Positions 31,425 through 41,585 of a DNA stretch of 64,000 nucleotides are shown here, in pieces. The translations under genes were made by a program, and so were the position numbers. The stretch is taken from positions 1-64,000 of the forward strand of contig NTMA01000088.1 of NCBI GenBank assembly GCA_002917075.1, in the 5' to 3' direction. Under the pieces are notes generated by a model, which saw only the letters and a program-made list of their open reading frames with translations, made no database searches and was not told the origin of the DNA. How positions within the stretch are numbered: position 1 is the first letter of the stretch; each line of letters begins with the position of its first letter. Source of the DNA: Hawksworthiomyces lignivorus. Lineage: Eukaryota; Ascomycota; Sordariomycetes; Ophiostomatales; Ophiostomataceae.

Positions 31425-32371
31425 AAAGCTCCACAGCAGTCGTGATTGATTCGCGCTAGAGACCAGTAGGCATTTCAGTGTGATCCGCACGGGTCAAACC
31501 TCAGAGAAAAGGGAAAGGCAGAAGAAGGTCGGTTGCCACCCAAACAATGTGCCTCGGCGCGGACGGGATGAGCAAACTCTGAAGAACATCGTGAGAAAAG
31601 CTTCGATTGTCGATCCTGATAGTCGCCATCTCGATCGTGGCAGAAAGGAGAAGGATGAAGAGAAGGAGGAAGGGAAGGGGTGTGGAGGAGCAAAAAGAGG
31701 GAGAGGGAAATGGAGAGGCAGACGAGGCCCAAAACAGCTTCTGCGGTTCGGCATGTTATGCGTCGGCTGGGGGGCGCTTGTCAGTGTCGTCTATAGAAAA
31801 GGGAAGGCGCTCAAGGTTGCGCATATGCGACGTACATAGCGGCGTGGAAACAAGGGTATCTACACTGACTTTGTTTTGGCAGCTGCGGGACACTGTTGCT
31901 CTGCGAGATCCTTGGAGCTGTAATTAACTAGACCCAAGACCAAGCTTCAGGAGAGCAAAGATATCTCTGTATTCCAGCACGCACGCACAAGCTATAAGTG
32001 CAAAATTACTTGGCATTCGTACCCTCGCCTCCAAGTAGAAACACGCCGTCTCCAACCCTGGATGACAGGAGCCACTGGAGCCCTGTTCGCTTTAGACCTT
32101 GAGACACACAGTGGGGAAAGACAGCCTCGCAGCCGACCTCTCACAGGGCAGAATAGATCTTCTCTTCCTTTTCCACACTGAAAAGTCAAAACACAGACTG
32201 ATCTGAACAGATCCCTGCCGTTCATCGCCCCCCTTCTCACCAGGATCGCCGCCCAAAGGTGACAGCAGCCAAAAAGGGAGAAAGATTCAGACAGGCATTG
32301 GAGTAAGACGCTTCGGCGCAAATGGCTCTGGTTGTCAAACAGCCGCCAGAGAAAAGAAAAAGATAAAAAAA

Positions 32372-32390
32372 AATAATAATAATAATAATA
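32372..32390. repeat. AAT trinucleotide microsatellite
   Basis: Six tandem AAT units inside an A-rich stretch. On the minus strand they read as a Tyr run that keeps a spurious frame open. Confidence 0.85.
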
Positions 32391-32840
32391 AAAAAGGAAA
32401 AATAAAAGGAAAAGAGGGAAAAAATTGAATAAGATAACGGCAAGGTTGGGAAGAGAAGAAAGGATCGAGATGAGAAATGTTGTCAAAGAATTCGTCTGCC
32501 GGTCAAGCGATGGAGCCGTAGCGAAGAAAGACGAAGCGAGATTTGGAGTGTAGCAATGTGGAACCTCCCGCCTCAACCTGCCATTTTTCTGGAGCAATAT
32601 GTATTCGTATGCATGCACCAGACGGAGTATGCAAACAAATAGCATCGCCGGCACTGTCGTAGATGTCCGGGGGGCCGTTAGCATGGTCATCGGGGTGGGG
32701 CGTTTATCTTTTTGTGCTGTTTTCCGCGTAGGTGGCGTATCATATACCTGCGGCTCTCTATTTTTGTAAATTCAGGCCAGCCAAAGCATAAAAGGCACAG
32801 ACCGAAGAAGATAACAAGAGCTTGAGAATGACGCTTGATA

Positions 32841-32866
32841 GAGACGCTCGAGAGAGACGCTCGAGA
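32841..32866. repeat. Tandem 13-bp duplication containing CTCGAG palindromes
   Basis: The unit gagacgctcgaga is repeated twice exactly; each copy holds a CTCGAG palindrome. Confidence 0.9.
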
Positions 32867-34476
32867 GTCATAGCAACTCAGATGTCAACATGTCAAAGAG
32901 AATGTGCAATGTGAGCTCAGTAGATAGCGCGCCACACAGGCAAGGCGCGCAGAAATAGATTTGCTATATCGTTTCGTACACACATACTCCGTATGGCGCA
33001 CATATGCACATTCGTAGCTCTTTCGAGGCTTCTATTGATGAATACGAAATAGGAGCGAGGCCACTTGCAACAAATTCGCCGCGTCGCAATATCGTCCGCC
33101 ATTATGATACCTTACCCCCCGAACCACACACACGCCCCTGCGGAAACCCCTGGTGCTCCCGCGACAGATCCCATGCACACAAAGAGAACTACGACGGTGA
33201 TCCAAGGGAGACAAAATATGACGAGACACAAAGAACAAACTCGGTGCTGGCAGGGACTCGCCCAGGGTTTTGTCGAAGCTTGCCTCTCTGTCTTTCATAT
33301 TAAAACACGGACGGCTCGTCCGCAATAACCTGCCACCTCTTCTCTGGTTCTTCAGTCTTCTTACAGTTGGCCCAACAGCACCTCTTCCCTTCTCCTTTCC
33401 TCTTCTACAGCAGCAGCAAAAATCTGAGCTCTGGAGCTCTGGTAGTTTGCCTGCGATTACTTTGTCTTCGGTTACTCTCCTTTTTGCTCTGCTTTTCCCA
33501 GACTCTCGTCAACTTCTTTTCTCGCCATAATATTCTTCGTTTGCTCTTTCACATCATTCTTAGATGTTCTTATTTTAAACTCGTTCTCTTTAGATTCTTT
33601 TTCATTTCATTTTTTTTTTGGCAATATTTCTTTCACATTTCGTCACCGTACATAAAGCACCTGCATCAATCACATCTTCCCCTTGTATAGAAGACAGTAT
33701 CACCGCCTGTCACATTTGCATTTCCTTTTTCAACCATAGACCGGGCGTCACAATTTTTTTTTCTTTCTATTTCTCCCTATTTTCCAACTTCTCGGTTTAG
33801 ACTTTCCTTGGCCGCTTCTCTTCTTTATTTTTTTTGATACCCTGAACCATCAAGACCACGAGACACGTGCAGCATTTCCTGCAGGTTCCATCGCATTCCG
33901 CCCATCACAAGACAATCCTGCAGCGAACTTTCACTAGCTTCGACGGTCCACAGGTCTGGTCTCGTTGAATCCCTCCAGTCAAAACTTCCCTTTTTTCTCC
34001 CCAAATTTATCTATTTCCTCCGGGGGGCCAATCAGTGCTGGGCACACTTGAACTACACCTTCTGGTAAGTGTCACAATAATTCACAAATTACAGAACGCA
34101 GGAAGAGTCTCGCACGCACATCATCACAGAAGTCGAAGCTGTGTGTGGTTCGTTATAAGACAAGCCCGATATTCCGAATCTATATCACTCAACATAGCAA
34201 TAGAATTATAAAAGGATGAAAGACGTGCTGATATGTTCGTTCTCCCGTCATAGCTTTCATAGGTAGCCACCAATCGCTTCCTCCGGTCCAAAAAAAAACC
34301 TTCCTAGTGTAAGAGGGTTGGTAGATACAAAACGGATCTTGCCTCCAAAGCAGATAAGCCAGCGTGCCACTTGACAAATCTCCCCGGTTGCTAGAACACG
34401 GTGAGATTACTACCTGGAATCTCCACCGACATCCAGAGCCAAGGCAACTCCAGTCTTATCCCCCACCCCCAAAACT

Positions 34477-34584
34477 GTAAGTATTTGTCCGCTAAAAGCC
34501 ATCCGGACTCACACGGCAAATCTCGGCCATAGCAATTAACTAACTCCGCACGCAATTAAATCAGCAAAGCGCACAACAATATAG
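34477..34584 (+). other. Probable 5' UTR intron of the NAD kinase gene
   Basis: A GTAAGT donor at 34477, a TAACTAAC branch-like site about 45 nt before the acceptor and an ATATAG acceptor ending at 34584 define a 108-nt intron 33 nt before the ATG. A further strong GTAAGT lies at 34065. Confidence 0.45.
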
Positions 34585-34617
34585 ACGAGGAAATAAGAAG
34601 AAACAATCATAGCGAAC

Positions 34618-36644
34618 ATGGCTAGCCAGATTTCCTCGCCCTCCACTGCAATCCACCCTGCTTTGGCTAGTACTGCAGCTGAGGGGGTGGCAGAATTGCC
34701 GCCTCTGTCCAAGCCGGATTCTATGGTTCGTAATAGTGCCGAATTTGTTACGGATCGGCGTCCCAGCACTTCTTATAATACTGCATCTTCGTCCGCCTCT
34801 CTCGCCGACCCTATCTCTCTGCAGCAACTGCATCTACAACAACCCCACCAACAGCCTTCCCTGCAGCATGCGGACCGCATAGGGGATCCTATCGCCCTGT
34901 GCAGACCCCAATCTGCACGCGCTCATCACGGACTTCTTGACACCGTCCCTCGACAAACCATCATCAAAGCCTTGGCTTCGGTAGCCCGGAGTCACAAGCC
35001 TGAGGCCTTGTCGCTCAGCAGCATGCTGAACGCTACCATGCAGTCGTCGCACCAGGCGGTTGCGGTCGGACCAAGCAATCCGACCGCTGCCGAAGGCGGC
35101 ATCAGTGAGCGTCTTGCGTCAGCTCAGCCGGAGCAGCAAGCCGCTGCCGCCGCCGCCGCCGCCACGTCGTCTTCGCAGCAGCTCTGCGATGCCCTCAACG
35201 ACCTTGCTCTGCGTAATAATACCACACCCACCACGGTTGGAGCCGCAGCAGCTTTCTCGGGCCTCAAATCGCCGTGCTACTACCACCAGCGCTTTGATGA
35301 CGCAGTTGACATCGACAAAGTGCTCGAAGAGATCAAAAATGACGAGTGGATGTCGCACTCGCGCCTCGTCCAGACTGCTACCGGTGTCCGCGAAGTATCA
35401 AAACAGCTGCAGCGCCGACCCATCCGGCGAGCAGTCCGCAACATCATGATCGTCACCAAGGCGCGCGACAACCAGCTGGTTGTCTTGACCCGCGAGCTGA
35501 CCCAGTGGCTCTTGGCAACGCCACGCTACGGCTCAGACGTCGGCGTCAACGTCTATGTCGACGCAAAGTTGCGAAACTCTAAGCGGTTTGGCGCCGCCAG
35601 CATCGTGGCAGCTGACCCCCGCTTCGAGTCCATGCTGCGGTATTGGACGCCGGACTTGTGCTGGAGCCAGCCTGAGAAGTTCGACCTGGTCATTACTCTG
35701 GGCGGCGACGGTACCGTGCTGTTCACTTCATGGCTGTTCCAGCGCATTGTCCCTCCAGTGCTCTCGTTCAGTCTTGGGAGCCTCGGATTCTTGACTACTT
35801 TTGAATTTGCGCGGTTCCGAGACCATCTGGACCGCATAATGGGCAACGAGGGCATGAGAGTCAACTTGCGCATGCGCTTCACCTGCACCGTCTATCGCGA
35901 CGGTGCTTCCAGCGGCCCAGACGGCCAGCCTTTGGAGGAGGGCGAGCAGTTCGAGGTGCTCAACGAACTAGTCATCGACCGTGGGCCATCGCCATATGTC
36001 TCCAATTTGGAGCTCTATGGTGACGATGAACTCCTGACTGTTGTCCAGGCCGATGGCTGTATTTTCTCCACACCAACAGGTATGTTTATATATAGCCCTC
36101 AGTGTTTTGTTTTTCTGTCAACATCTCAGTTCTGACTATTTCCCTAGGATCAACCGCATATTCACTATCCGCCGGTGGCTCACTCGTTCACCCAGACATC
36201 CCAGCCATCTTGCTTACGCCCATCTGCCCCCACACGCTGTCATTCCGCCCCATGGTGCTGTCCGACACCATGCTGCTGCGCGTCTCCATTCCGCGCAATA
36301 GTCGGGCAACGGCTTACTGCGCTTTCGATGGCAAGGGCCGCCTCGAACTGAAGCAAGGCGACTGCGTCACCATCACCGCCTCGCAGTATCCATTCCCCAC
36401 AGTCACCCGCACCGATACAGAGTGGTTTGACTCTGTATCGCGTACCCTGCGGTGGAACACACGGGCCGCCACTCAGAAAGGCTTCGACGCTGGCGGATCT
36501 CTTGAAGGCAGCACCGCCGATCTGGCTTCCGGCAAGGATGAGGTCGACTGGGACATTGACACCGATTCGGGCTATTATGCGAGCGAGGAGGGGAGTGTTA
36601 GCGCTAGCCCGCTTAGGCGGCAGATGAGTCTGTTGGGGATGTGA
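34618..36644 (+). CDS. ATP-NAD kinase
   Basis: Phosphorylates NAD+ (and possibly NADH) with ATP to give NADP(H), the cell's reductive cofactor. Exons: 34618-36079 and 36148-36644 (68-nt intron), giving 652 residues. The N-terminal ~270 residues are low complexity (Ser/Gln/Ala-rich, with a poly-Ala run) and probably regulatory. The catalytic part has the diagnostic GGDGT (LGGDGTVLF, residues 362-366), SLGFLTTFEF, NELVIDRGPSPYVSNLELYGDD and, across the splice, FSTPTGSTAYSLSAGGSL (GSTAYS about 488-493). PILLTP-like and FRPMVL motifs follow. The tail is acidic and Ser-rich. It resembles the cytosolic Utr1/Yef1 class more than mitochondrial Pos5, since no clear targeting peptide is seen; that is inference. 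The ATG is the first in frame, preceded by a probable leader intron. Confidence 0.94.
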
Positions 36645-37969
36645 TGGATCCGTCCTCGAATTGAGTCAACTAGGCATGAGCACTATAGAGGACTGGCGTT
36701 TGGATCTGGGGTGAACGGCTGGAACGGCAGAAGCGTAGCGTCCTTTCTACACTATAGGCAAACACATTGAATGTTTTGCCTCGACTCCCATCAACCTCGA
36801 ACTTTTTTTTCTTTATTTTTTCCCCCAGATGGATTACTGGCTTCTGAGAGTATTTTGGACTTTGCACTGGTTTCTGCCACAGTGCTTTTCACCCTCCTTT
36901 TTTGCTCATGTTTGTTTTAGATAGACACTTTGATATCAGCATATCCGACAGAAAATAAGCCTGCGTGATGTCTATTTTTTGTCCTTTGTACATAGCTGCT
37001 TTCGCGTGAATCAGTTTGCCTTGGCACCTTCTTTCGATCAGAGCAAATATGCTGTACTCGCATGACTTATAAACTAATGCACACGTGTGCTGGCGTATTG
37101 TCTGTCCCAAAATCAGGGCATCCGAATGTTCTTTTTGCGTGCATGTATTGGTGCGAGACGATTTACTCGAGACTGGAAATATGAAATAGCACAGCTCATA
37201 CATCATTATTCAGGGCTTGCTTCCACTCCTAGATCCTCCAGCCAAGTCAAAAGTGTTCTTTCATAGGTTCTTCTGCCAAATAAACTCTCCCAATCTCCCA
37301 ATCAATAGCAATAGCAATATACGGTTACAGCTTTATAATACAACATCCTGTTTTCATACAGTGAAAAGATGAGATCGGATAGAAATCGAGTCAGAAACAA
37401 GTGACATAAAAAGAGGGCGGTAGAAAGAACCAGGAGCTGAAAAACATCGTGAAAAACTTTGTCATATCCATACAGTATACAATAACCTCCCGAAATAGCC
37501 AATTCCCGAATAAGCCTGAACCTTCACTCCCATATTATGGACAAGAAATTTGAAGATATGGGAATAATTCAAGCTTCCCTCAGTGACCCTTCCTTTCCTA
37601 TTGATAGTTTTTCTTTCTCTTTTTCCGGAGATCAACGGGTCTCCCGAATTAGATTATGGCCAAAATTCGTGGCCCCATTCAGTAGAATTATTTTTCTTCA
37701 CCTTGTTCTTGAACTTCGCTCTTTTCGACACACGCGTTCATACAAGCCGTCCTTTCCTATCTCCAGCTACCACAAATGAACGCGTGGCGAACGTCTCCGG
37801 AGATAGAACAAATGGCGACTGACGTGGGCTACTGCCGCCTCCTTCTTTCGGCAGTTTGAATCGGCTTTCACCATCCGGCCCAACCACCGCATGGAAGGGC
37901 GGTATTAACTGGCGTGTACACCACCAGCAAGCATCAAATCATAGATTTTTCTGCTAGAGTCGCTGTCGT
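36645..37969. other. Convergent spacer between the NAD kinase and homeobox genes
   Basis: A 1.3 kb AT-rich region. Two small frames (about 36.9-37.2 kb minus, 37.54-37.82 kb plus) show no domain. Nothing functional is recognised beyond expected 3' ends. Confidence 0.55.
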
Positions 37970-40266
37970 TCATCTCCAGTTGCCCTGTGACAGGGACAGA
38001 AGGCCAGCCACGCAATCCAAGTCACCTTTCTTACTTGGACTCACTTCCTCGCCACGCATAAACTGCTCGACATCTGCAGCAGCAGGAATAGTTGCTGCTC
38101 GTGGCATCAGCATCCGCTTCTGGGGTGTTTCACTGCTTGCACTCGACGCATCTTCGAAGATATCTAGACTATCGAAGGACGGGGCATCACCACCGCGTGA
38201 TTTGCTGTCCACCTGTCGTGTTGAAATAAGACTCGGCGTATTCTTGCTCTGCAACACGCTTCGAGACGACGGGAGGGGTCGCCTCCCACTGTTATCCATA
38301 CGACCGAGGCGTTGCAGATTCATCACTGGGTGCCCATCTTCATCTGGGCTCCAGTTCTCCTTATCTGAATCGTTCCCGGACAAGAGCGTTGACAACTTGA
38401 GTTTCTTCTTTTTTTCCTCGTCTACCCATACCTTGTCCTTCTCCTCTCCTGAACAAGTGTCTCGCGAATTAGGACCACTTTGTAGGCGGGCGACGCTGCT
38501 TAATGCCCTGCCTAGCTTGGCACGCTTCGCACCGGGCCTTGGTGTGGAAGCTAATCGTGATACCATATTGCGTTTCGAACCGTTAGGTTGTAGTACAGAT
38601 GAAGCCGCAGGTGACAAGATAGTGCTGTTTGTAGCAGAAGCAGATCGCAATAAGCTAATTGCTGCAATGGCCGAGCCGCTGGCCTCGCTTTGTGCTTGAG
38701 CACTTAGCTCATCATCAACGCGCGTCTCAGCATCGCACACTGACTCCCACGCGTGCACATCGCGCGAACGGCCACGCAGCAAGCGTGGAGGGTGAGATGG
38801 CTGCGGTAGCGGTGGAGTAGAATCGCTGACCAGCGGTCCCGTCAAGCTGGAAATAGGCGGTAGGGTAAGACCAATACTAGGAAGCGCAGACTGGCTGCGA
38901 GTGAGACCAGGCCTCCGAATGGCGGGAAGTGCCGTCAGTGGGCTCTCGCTGCCACTGCTGCTGCTGCTGCCAGTTCTTCTGCCTACAGGAACAGTGATCT
39001 GCGGAGGAGGGAGGCGCGGCGGTGATGGAGACTGGCTTGAAATAACCTCAGCTTTACCTTCGAGAGAAAGAGAGAGGCGGAACGGACGTTGGTGACTTGG
39101 CTGCTGAGGAGGCAATTGCTGTGAAGGGAGTGGCGGCAACACACGGGCACCTGAAGACGAAGGCACTAAGGGATCGAGCTTGAGCGAATCTTCCCCGCAG
39201 TTGTCACGGCCACTAGCTCCGCTGCCACCACTAAGAGAGGATGGTGTCGAAAATGAGCTGTGAATGTTCCAGCGATTGGCCAAGTAGCCGACAGAACCCA
39301 CAGAGCTGGGGAATGAATGAGAGGCGGATGGTGTCACTATAGCATTCGTTGCCTCACTTTCGGCGGCATCGCGCGCATGTCCTAATTCTTGCTCATCTCG
39401 TTGGCGTTGCTCCTCTTCCTCCGCCAATTTCCTATTCAACGCATCTGGCAGCCAGGGGCCGAGTTCAGGCGAAGAAACAGGGGTCGTTGAAGGAATACTC
39501 GAGGCCATAGAGGCTGAGCTAAACGGCTGGTGCTGTGGGGGCGAAGACGAAATTGGACCGTCAGAGAAGGAAGAATGTTGTGAGAGCGAGGGTCCGAACG
39601 GCGGTGGGGGGTCAGATGAGAGAGCGTGCAGACCGCCGAATCGAAGAGCAGCAATCTCCTGTGGTGAAAGTGGCCGGGATTTGCGGCGGTCGTTCTGCCG
39701 CCGGTTCTGAAACCAGATCTGTAATAGAGTTAGTAGTGTACAGATCGCGTTAAAGCGCGTCAATTGCTTATCTAACAAACAGGGAAACCGTTTTCAACAC
39801 AAAGTATAACTCTATCACGTACCTGAACTTCCTTCTCATTCAGAGATACCTGACTGACAATATCGAGGCGCGCTGTCTTGTCAGGTTTGGGATTGGCCAA
39901 GTAAGCAGCCTCGAGAATGGCTTTGTCCTTAGCACTAGAATAAGAAGTATTAGCTGTTAAATTCTCGGTTCACCTCCAATTGACACAAGCAGAAGACAGG
40001 CGAGAATGAGAATGCAAAAATAGTCAAGCTACGCGTCAGACTAATACTTACGCAGTTCTTTTCCGCTTTCCTTTTGGATGCCGGAGGATGTTCTGCTCAC
40101 TGCCGTCCAAGGAAAGCGTAAACGAATCATCCCCCTTGCCATTCTCATTGCTACTACTGCTGCTATCGCTGCTCCGGGGAGACGAGGACAAAGGCTCGAC
40201 AGGTGCATTGCTGTCGGCCTTGGATGCCATCGAAGGAGACGAGGGTGCTACAGAATCCATAGCCAT
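37970..40266 (-). CDS. Homeobox transcription factor, YOX1/Yhp1-like
   Basis: Exons on the minus strand: 40266-40052, 39934-39823 and 39718-37970, giving 691 residues. A Ser-rich acidic N-terminus leads to a homeodomain at about 66-127: PKGKRKRTAAKDKAILEAAY, then NPKPDKTARLDIV, then helix 3 with IWFQNRRQNDRRK. The invariant WF-N-R is present, so sequence-specific DNA binding is expected. Introns cut the homeodomain twice. The second falls exactly before IWFQ (phase 0), so helix 3 starts a new exon. Both junctions are phase-consistent. The remaining ~560 residues are Ser/Pro-rich with several charged patches (for example KENWSPDEDGHP) and end in a short block, DCVAGLLSLSQGNWR. Yeast Yox1 represses cell-cycle genes; the role here is unproven. 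Confidence 0.92.
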
Positions 40267-41147
40267 CTAGAAGAGAGGGGACGAAGAGGGGAGAAGGAGA
40301 GATGTGAAGGAGAAAGGAAAGGATGAAACGAGTGGAAGCGTGCAAAACGCGTTGTTCTTTAGAAATGGCATAAAGAGGGGAAAGAAAAGAAGAGGAGAGG
40401 AGAGAAACGAAGGGAAGAAAGCAAAAGAAAATTAAATCGAGATGAGGCGGACCAGACAAGACACGAGATTTATTATAAAGGCCGTCCACAAAATATACAA
40501 TATACAAGAGACACGAGAAACCGCGAAGCGTGTTGTATGGGAAGTATTAGCGGCCGTGTCTTATGTAGCTCCGCCGCAGCGTACAGACCAAGGACGAGCT
40601 TACTGCTCCGTAGTGCTCCACGTACTTACTCTTCTCTCCAGTTGAGGGACTTCGCAGCCACCCCTCTGTTCCCTCTGATTATTAGGTCTTTCCCCGCCCA
40701 CTTTGCAGAATTTAAATGGCGTCCTTATGGTGTTTTCGTAAAGGGGACGAGCTTTTCTGGGTCGCGCCTGCCCCGGTAGTGGACACAACGGTGGATTGCG
40801 AGCAAGTAAAGATATTAAGGGCAAGAGCGGACGTACAGCTTCCTCTCTTGCCTTTACGTGACGCAGGTTGAGCCCCACACACGCCCGTGCCTTCCCCATG
40901 TCGTTCGCGTTGGCCAATAAAATGACGCGTTGAGAACCTACTATCTCCTAAACAGGCAATTAACCAAACAGACCCGTCGGGACGGTTGACCAGGCGACTT
41001 CTTATTAGCAGCGAGTTTTTTTTATAAGACCAAAACGTTCCTTTTTGAGAAAGCGCGTTTGTTTCCAACCCCTGGTCTCGATTTAATAGGAAACCCCTCT
41101 CCCATTCAAAGCATTTTCCTACAGCGTACTCCGTAATTATCGTGCAT

Positions 41148-41179
<32 letters not shown>

Positions 41180-41585
41180 TGCTGTAATAATAGCGAGTGG
41201 TTGTCTGTCTCAATTCGTAGGCTCAATTCACATCTTGCATTATACGAGAAAAGGAGATGTCTACCGGATCGCGTCGTCGTCATGCTGCCGGTCCTTTTGC
41301 ATCTTTCCTTTTTCTTGCTTCCCTATTATTCCCCATTCTTTCATTCCTCTTCTCTTTGTCTTTCAGCTCCTTCCGTATGCATATAACAGAGCCCAAGGTC
41401 AAACAGACACGGACCCTTTCTTATTTTATTTTAAGCCCACGAATCCGACCAAGACCCGCACCCTTGCAACGCTACATGCGAATACAAGGACGCGCCTTGG
41501 ATGTAGGAAGCCAATGGGCAATCTTGGCACAAGGTAACTCACTGGACCAATTTTAATCTGCATCTATCTCTTTTTCGATGGTTTC
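40267..41585. promoter_or_regulatory. Promoter of the homeobox gene and 3' region of the carboxypeptidase gene
   Basis: On the minus strand the ~180 bp next to the homeobox ATG are strongly pyrimidine-rich, a leader signature. A 26-nt T tract (41152-41177) and one TACTCCGTA (41127-41135) lie close together farther upstream. No coding ORF. Confidence 0.55.
41152..41177. repeat. 26-nt poly-T tract
   Basis: Uninterrupted T run, 17 bp after a TACTCCGTA motif. Confidence 0.9.

Larger units (their letters stand above)
29630..34617. other. 5.0 kb spacer upstream of the NAD kinase gene
   Basis: No ORF here carries a recognisable domain. It contains a 19-nt C tract (31406-31424), an AAT microsatellite (about 32372-32390), a 13-bp tandem duplicate (32841-32866), CACTGCTG-like repeats near 30.44-30.47 kb, one TACTCCGTA (32985-32993), and a C/T-rich block at about 33.3-34.05 kb that probably belongs to the NAD kinase promoter or leader. 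A long minus-strand frame at 31992-32690 is driven by the microsatellite and rejected. Confidence 0.6.

Noticed and set aside
31992..32690. 232-codon minus-strand frame with Tyr/Phe-rich centre
   Set aside because: It is kept open by an AAT microsatellite and A-rich tract; no domain and no plausible codon pattern.
37914..38699. 261-codon plus-strand frame inside the homeobox gene
   Set aside because: Antisense to the third homeobox exon, which continues a verified homeodomain.
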